Below are positions 1-8,816 of a stretch of DNA of 31,323 nucleotides, piece by piece. Position 1 is the stretch's first letter. The number at the start of each line of letters is the position of its first letter. The notes under the pieces were generated by a model. That model had not been told where the DNA came from and searched no databases. It saw only the letters and a list, made by a program, of their open reading frames with translations. The DNA is taken from the NCBI GenBank assembly GCA_032718475.1, contig JAUCBJ010002677.1, positions 1 to 31,323 on the forward strand. The letters run 5' to 3'. The position numbers and the translations under genes were made by a program. This stretch comes from Nemertoderma westbladi (Eukaryota; Xenacoelomorpha; Nemertodermatida; Nemertodermatidae).

Positions 1-180
1 CTTGCCTGTTTTTGCTAGTATATAAATATACCTTGCCTGTTTTGGCAAGTATGTAAATATGCCTTGCCTGTTTTGGCAAGTATATAAATACACCTTGCCT
101 GTTTTGGCAAGTATATAAATACACCTTGCCTGTTTTGGCAAGTATTTAAATATGTATTGTCTGTTCTGGTAAGTATTTGA
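1..180. repeat. 31-bp tandem repeat with internal hairpin
   Basis: About six copies of a 31-bp unit start near 1, 32, 63, 94, 125 and 156, and the last is diverged. Each intact unit carries CTTGCC-TGTTTT-GGCAAG, a perfect 6-bp inverted repeat with a 6-base loop, followed by an AT-rich TATATAAATA spacer. The array runs off the left edge of the window. The reading frame through it (minus strand, about 98 codons) is only a translation of the repeat and is not called as a gene. Confidence 0.9.
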
Positions 181-530
181 ATTTGATAGAGTATATTATA
201 AATATGATGGAAACTTCCTGTAAGTTTCACGTGTAAGACAAATGTTGAATAAATTATAAAACAAAATATTATTTTATGGCTTTTTCCCTGGAGCAAAGAG
301 TAGTAACGCATGAGGAGTAAACGAACAAATGTAATATGTCCTCTACTTAAAGTAATTGAATTGCCGTACTACTGTAATGAGAATTTCAAAGATTTTTGAG
401 TCAAATTTTAATAATATCTCGAAACAGGAAATGTCTACAAAGTAGGCCTACATCCTAAATTTGCATAGAGGATAAAACAAGCAGGAAACGAGCTGTATCA
501 ACAAATCAGGGTGATAATATAACAAGTATT
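181..530. other. non-coding AT-rich DNA
   Basis: No gene, RNA or repeat structure is visible here apart from one TAGGCCTA palindrome at 443-450. Confidence 0.6.
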
Positions 531-740
531 ATCAAGTCAAGTCAAGTTTGTCAAGTCAAGTGATGTCAAGTCAGTATGCCAAGTCGTATGGCGCCAAGTC
601 AAACTACTATCAAGTCACGTGATGTCAATCAAGGCATTAATTATGAAGTGATGTCGAGTCCAATGATGTCAAGTCAAGTGTCATAAAACCAAGTGATATC
701 AAGTCAAATAATTTAAATTGTTAAAAAGTGTTGTAAAGTC
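531..740. repeat. degenerate CAAGT(C)/GATGT-rich simple repeat
   Basis: CAAGTCAAGT and GATGTCAAGT words recur about twenty times with irregular spacing. This looks like a decayed short-unit microsatellite built from TCAAG and TGATG words. Confidence 0.75.
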
Positions 741-1173
741 AAGTGAAGTCATATACCATCATGATAAATGACCATGATGTCTGTCACGGTTTTCTAATTA
801 TTGAAATGGCTTCCGTCAATTTGTTTCACCCACTGCATCGTACCCATCTTGTGAAATTCCACCATAAGAGGCAGGCAAAGAATCGCAAGTTTTCTTTGTT
901 TTAGCTTTTCCAAGGCTCGTCATTGTTAAAATTGATTTCTAATATTAAGGGGACCATTATCTGATATTCATGATTCTGTATATAAAACAAGATTTTTTCA
1001 CAATTTCTCAATTTTGACATTTTCCACTGTCAATTTTTTTATTTTTGTCCAAAAAGTTTGAGTCTACTCTATATATAGCATCTCTATATATATATATATA
1101 GCTGCAAACTCAAAATATTATAAGTAAAAAATGTCAAACTGAAAAATGTTGTGTTTGGTTTGATAATTCTGAA
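741..1173. other. non-coding DNA with short TA-rich tract
   Basis: No coding signal is seen. A short (TA)n stretch lies at about 1067-1102. Confidence 0.5.
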
Positions 1174-1715
1174 GGTATACGGGTTTTCGATGTCGCTGAA
1201 CAGGATGACACTAGTTATAAATATTTCTGGTATGTGCATGTGCAAATCCCATTTTGGTGCCATTCAAGTGCCCCAAAACGAAAACTACAAGTAGCACAAA
1301 ATTATAAAGTGTTAAATTTTGACTTTGGTTATAAATATCCACAGTATACTGGTTTTCAAAGTCGCTGATTACTACGATATAACTCGTAAAAAATCATTCG
1401 TGTTAACGCAACTATCATTTTTGCTGCTTGTCCGGTGGGACGGATAAATACAAATGGCGTACAATTTCAAACGCCAAAAATCGAATTTAGTTCGATAATC
1501 CTATATTTTTGAGTGTCATATTCGTGGTCAGCGTCCCAGAAAACCCACAATGTCATAAAATCAGGTTGATTTGATAATCATTTTTGTATTATCCAATTAG
1601 TGCTACTTGTATTTTTCATGCCGCACATTGACACGTACATATCCATAAATTCCCTAATCAATAATGTACGATATATTTCAGTGTTATATTCGTGATCAGC
1701 ATCCCAAAAAACCTA
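1174..1715. repeat. degenerate inverted array of a GGTTTTC...GTCGCTGA motif
   Basis: A motif beginning GGTTTTC and continuing to GTCGCTGA occurs on the + strand near 1180 and 1351. Its reverse complement (TCAGCGTCCCAGAAAACC and a relative) occurs near 1530 and 1698. Spacing between successive units is close to 170 bp. The units therefore form a two-forward, two-inverted arrangement centred near 1450, probably an old repetitive element or palindrome. Confidence 0.55.
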
Positions 1716-2717
1716 TATGGTCATAAAATCAATTTGATTTAATTAAGGATAAATAAATCTTGTTTGTAATGCAAAACATGATTCACAATCGAAATACGGC
1801 CATCGCACAGCACAATATATAATATGTATATGAGATCATCCTCTGTGTTCATCCGTGGGAGTTAGTGTGGAGTCCAGTCCCCCTTGCCTTGTACGTAAAT
1901 ACAAGAAAAGGAAGCAAGTGAAAGAGTACCCTTAATATTGCCTCCAGTAGTGTCTTCATATTCACAGATAAATTTACATTACCCCGAATTATTATGAACC
2001 CGAATTTGTGGGGCAAAGGGCCTTCCTATTTACATCACAAATCAATATCGCCGCAGGCTGGCTTCCCCATCCATTGCATTAGCTACACTACTGTCTGGCC
2101 AGCAGACATATATTCGCCTTCAAGCTCGATATATTGCCTTCTCTAACAATGGCATCGCCGTTCACTCCATGTAAATAATTAAATGTTCTAGAATATTTTA
2201 TAGACAGCACGAATTCGCTGCCTAACTGCAGAGGAGAAATGTTCCTACAACTGGTGTTATAAATTCCATGAGATAATTTTAATCAATATTGATGGTGTCA
2301 TTTGTTTGATGTTAGCACAACTATTACATGTTAGCAGAACTCTAGTCAATGATTTTTGAATGTTCAAGAAGAGGACGCTAAAGGGATACACGATTTTTTT
2401 CCCTCACATTTCAGGTATTGCAAAGTGGCACTTGTGCTAACATTACAAAGAGTACATGGGGACCCGATCAAAACGTCGGACACATGTCCCTGATCAAATG
2501 TCAGCTCAACTTGTTACCACTATTTTTTTGTCACCACAACTGCCATTTTTGATAGCCAAATGTTAGCACAACTGCCAGTTGGATATTCCTCTCTCTCTCT
2601 CTATAGCTCTATGCTCTATAGGGTCTAGCCAGGCACGGTGAGGTCATCTCTGCATTTCATTCTCCAATGTTGGTCTTATTGTGGGGCGAGTCAGAATTTC
2701 GAGCCATCAGCTAACTG
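1716..2717. other. non-coding DNA
   Basis: No convincing ORF or RNA is seen. A short (CT)n tract lies near 2589-2602. The phrase TTAGCACAACT recurs near 2312 and 2561, with an inverted relative near 2430, but I cannot assign it to a known element. Confidence 0.5.
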
Positions 2718-2965
2718 TTATAATTATACTATGAGCGTTTTAGGAAGGGGGAGTTGTGTCTGTCATCAGATGTGTGTGACGGAAGTCAATATCAGGTTAT
2801 ATAAGTAGCCATAGTATAATTATAATTGTTCATTGACTCGCATGAACTGTGTATGAGCGTTTTAGGAAGGGGGAGTTGTGTCTGTCATCAGATGTGTGTG
2901 ACGGAAGTCAATATCAGGTTATATAAGTAGCCATAGTATAATTATAATTGTTCATGAACTCGCAG
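2718..2965. repeat. short TIR unit tandemly duplicated (period 122 bp)
   Basis: TTATAATTATACTATG at 2718-2733 is the exact reverse complement of 2810-2825, giving a 108-bp unit with 16-bp terminal inverted repeats. The interior and right arm are repeated almost exactly with a period of 122 bp (second copy 2853-2965, right arm 2932-2947). The second copy lacks the full left arm. This looks like a tiny MITE or hairpin unit followed by a tandem duplication. Confidence 0.8.
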
Positions 2966-3165
2966 CTTCTGCTACACGAAGGCCCCACTACTCGTGTTAA
3001 TTCTGTAGGAACAAGTCTAAATTCCTCACCGGCAGTTAATCAATAGAAAAAAAAAACTTCTCTGAATAGGTCTGTAGTTTGTAGTATGTTGATGAATTCT
3101 GCGACCTGAATCATAGTTAACGAGTTCGACAGAAAACTTTAGCATCCGCAATGAAGAAGAAAGAT

Positions 3166-3564
3166 CTGCCATTAACTAGTTGTCTAGGTAAAGTAAATCA
3201 GATCATTTTAAATCAACCCTTCTTGCTTGACTTTGAACAAAACGAATTATTGCTTTTCATCCCCCCTGGTTTGAACAGGCAGGGTATCCAGTAAGTCTCT
3301 GCCATTAACTAGTTGTCTAGGTACTGTAAATCAGATCATTTTAAATCAACCCTTCTTGCTTGACTTTGAACAAAACGAATTATTGCTTTTCATCCCCCCT
3401 GGTTTGAACAGGCAGGGTATCCAGTAAGTCTCTGCCATTAACTAGTTGTCTAGGTACTGTAAATCAGATCATTTTAAATCAACCCTTCTTGCTTGACTTT
3501 GAACAAAACGAATTATTGCTTTTCATCCCCCCTGGTTTGAACAGGCAGGGTATCCAGTAAGTCT
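3166..3564. repeat. three tandem copies of a 133-bp unit
   Basis: Units at 3166-3298, 3299-3431 and 3432-3564 are nearly identical, each starting CTGCCATTAACTAG and ending CCAGTAAGTCT. The near identity implies recent amplification or gene conversion, or an assembly artefact. No ORF persists through the units. Confidence 0.93.
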
Positions 3565-3752
3565 TTATAACTTTGCTGAATTTAGGAATTAAGTTTTCTT
3601 ACAAAACAGTTTTCCATTATTATATAAATTTACTTGCCGAATAAAAAGTTAAAACCTTTCTAGTAGATATGAAAGACTGACTACGAGAAGATTCCACCCA
3701 TCAACGATAAGCACACGGTTGATGCTGACCAGAAGGTTTGCCCAACATGGGA

Positions 3753-3775
3753 GGGGGGGGGGGGGGGGGGGGGGG
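3753..3775. repeat. poly-G tract
   Basis: An uninterrupted run of about 23 G lies next to a GGGAGG flank. It is a potential G-quadruplex on the + strand and a probable site of sequencing or assembly length error. Confidence 0.9.
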
Positions 3776-4366
3776 TTAAGTGATACAGGGTGTATGTGGA
3801 GATGAGCACCGAATGGAGACAAGTACGATATGAAAGTGAGAGCTCGTGAAATTTTGATTCACGTCGTTGCACGAAATGACGTCCCCACGACCTGTGCTGT
3901 TGGTCCGCAACCACTCGAAGGAAGTGTTTCGCTTGTATTATTTTGCTTTCAAGTAATGGGATATTATTTTTAATAACCATTTCCCTTCAACTACTTCAAC
4001 TTGGTACGTATGTAGTCCGGCAAAAGTTTAGAAAGAATCGGAAGCTTGGTAAAAAAACGAACGAATGTAACAAGTTTACATTGGATACGAGTATCCATCT
4101 GCCATAAAAAAGCAGTTACTCTCACAGTTTCGAGACTTTGAATAGTTATAAAGGTCATTAGTGTCTATGTAGGAATATTATTTCAAGACAAAACAGGACG
4201 AGCGCAACGAGGCTAATGTAGGATAAGTTAGGTCATACATGTAGGTCATATTGTAGGTCTAATGTAGGTCTAATGTAGGTCATACATAACTTAAATAGTG
4301 TAAACAGATTCAATTCCCTGCACTACCCAGCGGAAAATGGAGAAAGTGGCTTTTTACTAATTATAG
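3776..4366. other. non-coding DNA with AATGTAGGTC microrepeats
   Basis: No supported gene. Near 4213-4285 the words TGTAGGTC and AATGTAGG recur about five times, a small decayed simple repeat. The minus-strand frame here depends on the poly-G tract and resembles nothing I recognise. Confidence 0.5.
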
Positions 4367-4409
4367 TTGGCCAGGTGACATTAGTAATATAATGTCACCT
4401 AATAGCCAA
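4367..4409. repeat. long hairpin
   Basis: AGGTGACATT (4373-4382) pairs perfectly with AATGTCACCT (4391-4400) across an 8-base AT-rich loop. Outer arms TTGGC (4367-4371) and GCCAA (4405-4409) extend it. It could be the tip of a small inverted-repeat element lying just upstream of the BEL remnant. Confidence 0.7.
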
Positions 4410-4998
4410 AACAGGCAATACACATTGCCAGCCACAAGCAGAGATGAGAGGCCATAAACCATCTCAAGGGGACAAAGGGGCTAGCACATAGGGATAATGG
4501 TACCACCATATGAAGAGATTATAGGTTAGCCAATGATGGGTCAGAAAACCATCTATCTGATTATTACTTTAAAACTATTAAAACTATCTGATTATTGGCT
4601 AGGCCACCTAATAGTAGGAATATTCAATATGTGTTAGTAATATGTTACACTTATTACTTGTTATTCAGTTGGTCTGTGTAAAGTTGGGAAGCAAGACGGT
4701 TTTAACTGTTGTCCTCGTCTTTAATCGTGCTAATTATTATGTTCTGATTGTGCTATTATTATATTCTGACATTACGAACAACTGCCACTAAAACTCACTT
4801 GGCTATTATTCAACCGGCCTTCAGCCTTACAGACTCAGATATTGCTAAGCCTTTCAGCAGCCCACGGACGCAGCGACGCGTATAGCCCGAAAATGAACAC
4901 ATCCGGTCGGGATTCCCTCGCCAACTCAGGAATTCATCCACAGTTAAAACCGCTTAGCGAAACTTCAAACTCAAAGAAACTGTGACGAAAACACGCCA
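4410..4998. other. AT-rich DNA upstream of the BEL gag, possible leader or LTR remnant
   Basis: This precedes the gag-like frames. A 5' LTR and primer-binding site would be expected here, but I could not match any part of it to sequence downstream of the integrase (21.0-23.3 kb), so no LTR is called. Confidence 0.35.
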
Positions 4999-6411
4999 AT
5001 GACAATGAGCGAACAACAGCCCCAAGGTCCAGAGGGAAAAGGAAGACCACTGCACACCCCGAGCGATAGAGACCAAACGATTTGGGAGGCAGTGACGAGG
5101 CGGTACCGGCCCACCACACCAGATTCGCCGAGGAGAGAGGGTTTGGTGGTTGAAGAGGACAGCGGCCGAGTACGAGGGGAAGAGGGATACGAGTCGGCGC
5201 GAGATCAGAGTGACGAACAAAGTACCGGAGTCATATGGCCTACCAGTGGCCGAGGGCGGCGAGCGGCCCACTGGAATGGCAATGGTGGGGCTGACGGTAC
5301 GACCCTGGACGAGGAGAGAAGGTCAAGTTCAGGGGGAAGACATCGGGACGAGCGATCGCCTACGACGAGGGTACAATGCCATGAGGAAGCTAATAAAGGA
5401 TGCTAAGACCGGAGGAAAGGTAGACCAGCCCAAGTTGTACCGGAGACTCGGTGAGTGTAATAAACATTTCCACTACCTAGTCTGGTTTGTGCAGGGGGAA
5501 TTAGCAAGTGAGAGGGTGACGGGGGTCGTCTCAGAACTGTTCGAATTGTGCCGATCCGAGATAATACCACCTGGTATAGTATACGTAGGGCCTTATCTAG
5601 TGGATGCACGGGAATTAAGTTAGTGGGATGGGCGGATTCGCACGACGCTGAACCCGAGGTTAACCCTGAAGATTCGGTGTCGTCAGTTAGTAGAAATGCT
5701 AGCAAGCATGGCAAAATTAGTAGAACGAACAGGCGATGGGAGTCCGTCGCAACCGAAATGTCCGCTACATCCTCCGCGAAAGCAAGAAAGATGTTAGAGA
5801 TAGATCTGGCGTGTCAGATAGACATAGTTGCGTTGGACCAAAATGAGTTAGAGAGACAGTTGGATGATGGGACTGCATTGTTAGAAAGGAAAAGGGAGTT
5901 AGCGAGAGAATGTAAATAGAGGCCCGAGAAAGTGGCTAGAGAGTATAGAGAGAGGGCTGCGAGGGAAGCAAACGAGTATAGAGAAAGGGTTGAGAGGGAA
6001 GTGAGTGAGTTTAAAGAACGGGAGGTGAGAGAAGTGAACGAGCGTAAAGAGCGAGAAGCGAGAGAAACAGAGTTAGCCGACCAGAGTATTAGAGAGGACA
6101 GAGAGAGAGAAAGGGCCGGCAAAAGAATGCGGGTTAAAATGCATACCTGGTTGAGGGGGTTAATGCAGGATCAGGCGAAACAAAAGCACCGATTAGAACT
6201 GGCAAAACTGGGTTTATCAGCGAGTAACGCTGGTTCGATAAGTATTTATGAGGAACCAGGGGTCATGGAAAACTTTGTTAATACTCCACTTACAGGGACT
6301 GGACGGCAAACGATGGAGGAGAATAGAGGGTCAGCAAATATCTACGAGGCCGTACAACCGGGTAGGGGAAGAAGCATTCACACCGTAAATGGCCAAACGA
6401 GAGAATGTTGA
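4999..6411 (+). pseudogene. BEL gag-like polyprotein, frameshifted
   Basis: Three overlapping frames (4999-5406, 5150-5623, 5548-6411) form what was probably one gag-like protein. The middle part (5400-5620) is a mixed helical region. From about 5810 to 6170 the product is an extreme charged coiled coil of repeated RE, ERV and REVNE words, interrupted by one TAG at 5917-5919. The shift from frame 1 to 2 near 5150 and back near 5600 marks at least two indels. The identity rests on position upstream of BEL pol and on composition; no conserved gag motif such as a CCHC knuckle is seen. An unrelated coiled-coil protein is less likely given the context. The start at 4999 is the first ATG after a long AT-rich leader. 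Confidence 0.5.
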
Positions 6412-6982
6412 ACCCATTCGGAAGATGGAAGGAAAAGAGTAGGGTTCATCCGGGAGGTCGATACGAGATCTCATGAATGTAGATATAACGCCGGAAGTAA
6501 AGGATGTGAGGGGGTCGATAGGGATAAGCAAGGAAATGTTGCTACGGGCAACCAGAGGTGTTGAGATAGGATGGACAGTGAACCGTCGATAGTTGAAGTG
6601 GAGGGAGAGAACCGGTGGGGTTGCACTTCGGGAGATTACCATAGCCCCGAAGGAACACAGCCTGGCGATGTATATTACACACTGGGAGAGGGGTATAGAA
6701 TATACCGAGATGAAGTAGATGAGAGAAGAAGGGATTGAAGGACAACTTCCCGTTGGAATGTGACTGCTGATCAACGATATGGTGGTCGCGGGGAGGAGTT
6801 CTCGGAATATTCGAGAAGATTCAAACTTTGGTCTGGAGGACCACATTCAGACTGCAGGACATACTGTAGGTCTTACTGAACATACTATAGGCTATGCTGA
6901 GAGAGATAGTGTAGGTGATAGGGTAACGCGAATGCCAGGATTGGACCCAGAAGTCGCGGCTTACATACCGGTGAGTTTATAT
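6412..6982 (+). pseudogene. continuation of BEL gag, decayed
   Basis: Short open stretches in several frames continue with the same purine-rich base use as the gag region. The longest is at 6779-7039, whose last part already lies in the inverted fragment. No zinc knuckle or protease active-site triad is readable. The part of BEL that should encode the gag C-terminus and retropepsin active site is missing between here and 8086. Confidence 0.4.
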
Positions 6983-8085
6983 CATATCCACACCACTATG
7001 TCTAAATGGTGGATCATGATGTCTCACTCTAGTGGTTGACAATGGTGCCATTTCCTATATGGCCCTCTCCTTATTCATCCGCTGACATGTCTGGCACTGC
7101 CTCACTACTGCCTTTACCATCTTTCTAAGTTGAGTTACCTAGTACTTCCTCCTGATCTTGTTTAAGGTCGCATTAGTACCACCATGAATTATGGTCTTAT
7201 GGGCGTCCCATATAATCTGGTGAATTATTGGTAACTTGTTAGGAATTATTACTGGTTTCGGTGGAACCAAGGCATTGGTGTTATTGGCCACTCTGGAATT
7301 CATTACCAGGATTGCATCCTCATCCAGTTGCGGCGACAGTGTGTGGATCCTGCTGTCTTGTCGAAGACGTTGTTGGTTCTTAATATGTTTAGTATTGTCT
7401 CCGAATGCCTTACCTTGCTCGTATCATATTACGACTTTGGCAGCTCCTTCAAGATCAATGGTAGGTTTGGATTTCCCAACATACCAGCTCTCCCAAGGAA
7501 TTCTCTGTAAGCTCTCAGATATGCCACTAGCTTCTTAGTCTTATACCAGCTAGAGGTGTAACTGCGTAACCTATCCTTTGGATTATCGTTTGATTCTATC
7601 GTCTTAGATTGTGATGGCGTTTCCTTAATCTCCCTCACTAACTGGCTGAATATCTCTTCTCCCTCCGATTCGTTTCCCTCATCCTCCACTATTACTTCCT
7701 CTCCCTTTGGATCTACCTTCCTCATTGGTGGCCACTTCGACCTATCGTTGAGGAAGTGTGGACCATGCTGCCACAACACTTGCTTTCCCGAGAAAGCATG
7801 ATGTTGTATGCCTCTCGATAGCAAGTCCGCCGGATTGTCGTCAGTCGGGCAGCAGTCCGTCATCGCTCTTATCTCATCCAGTCAATTCATCATGAATATG
7901 GGATAGCGCATCTTCTCATTATGCAGCCATCCTAATACCACCATGGAATCCATCCAATAGTGTGTTTCCACTATACTTGGTATCGAATCCACCAAATATG
8001 CTGTCGCTCTCGCTCCCAACCTCGCAACTGTTAAAGTTCAAGTTTCTATACTGATGCTGAATTTGGTGGTGTCGACTACAAACTA
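6983..8085 (-). pseudogene. inverted BEL pol fragment (RNase H end to integrase start)
   Basis: This stretch is the reverse complement, with few differences, of about 19022-20112 in the same window. Read on the minus strand it encodes the distal RNase H, an NPADLLSRG motif, an acidic linker and the integrase zinc region. Its longest frame (7863-7429, 144 codons) is open where the + strand copy has two small indels, so it is the better preserved copy. Both copies share a TA insertion after the LEL-like motif and two in-frame TGA codons where Arg is expected. The junctions are sharp. On the left BEL gag-like sequence ends at 6982, and on the right forward BEL protease sequence resumes at about 8086. 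Confidence 0.9.
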
Positions 8086-8316
8086 TCTTCGGCGACGACA
8101 GGGAGTGAGACCCAGTGGCTATCTTAGCGCCATTTGGATGGACGCTCAGTGGCCCAATAAAGACGAAGATCCCATTTAGTGTATCCGAATCCTCAGTGTG
8201 CATGTTCACTGGGATGATGAGAAGTGTGGAAGATGAAGGAGCAGAAGAACAGCTGAAGAGGCTGCTATGGCAGGATTTTGAGGATTAAATGAGGTTGGAG
8301 TAGGAACCTCAGTGGA
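8086..8316 (+). pseudogene. BEL protease-RT linker remnant
   Basis: The + strand encodes FGWTLSGP at 8133-8156, preceded by PVAILAP. This is the hallmark sequence that ends the aspartic protease region of BEL/Pao polyproteins. It is followed by an acidic stretch ending LKRLLWQDFE, resembling the linker just before the RT fingers. Frameshifts follow near 8285. The protease active-site DTG lies upstream of the preserved part and is absent. The fragment is cut at about 8316 by the minus-strand LINE, and RT resumes near 11056. Confidence 0.7.
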
Positions 8317-8816
8317 GGATATATATATAATTTATTGACGACTTGGATTATATAAACAGTATCAATAATTAAATACTCATCACAAAATAAACCGAGGTTG
8401 TCCATATTTAAGCAATTAGAAAATAATCACGAAATCACAAAATATTCTAGAACTTATAAATACGGTAGACACATAGAAGGAAGGGCTTTTAATACGTTAC
8501 ATAAATGATACAATTATTCTAGATCAACAAAGGCTGACGGAACGACTTATAAGAGGATAACTTTAATACCTTTAATACGGAACTAAAAACTATTCACCAT
8601 GACGTTGTAATACTTTTTACTAAGAAAAACGGTAAATTCATAAAGGGAAACGTTTAGCAACCAAAAACACAACAATATAAGGTATAGATATAATTATTTA
8701 TGTGCACAGATAAAAAATTGAATATTCTACTTGACATAGAGATTCTGAAATGTAGTACCAGTTAATTGGCCAAATAAAACAGGAAATACGAACCGATACC
8801 AAAGATCTGGGTGGGC

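Noticed and set aside
1-180. Possible CRISPR-like array
   Set aside because: Units are contiguous with no unique spacers, and the context is eukaryotic.
15-311. Minus-strand frame of 98 codons at the left edge
   Set aside because: It is a translation of the 31-bp tandem repeat (repeating CQNRQG-like words), not a gene.
3753-3800. Resemblance of the sequence next to the poly-G tract (reverse complement TATCACTTAACCCC) to the 3' end of the 2A LINE at about 18165-18190
   Set aside because: Only about ten bases agree and the upstream sequence shows no trace of the LINE C-terminus, so it is probably coincidence.
3681-3980. Minus-strand 99-codon frame with a poly-proline run
   Set aside because: The proline run is the poly-G tract read on the other strand. 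No family resemblance, and the start lies in AT-rich noise.
4954-5271. Minus-strand frames opposite gag (4934-5271, 5403-5714, 5814-6122, 6331-6846)
   Set aside because: These are shadows of the purine-rich + strand gag-like frames; Ser/Leu repeats mirror the Arg/Glu repeats.
7919-8209. Minus-strand 96-codon frame
   Set aside because: Mostly an out-of-frame reading of the inverted BEL RNase H region, joined to antisense of the BEL protease linker.
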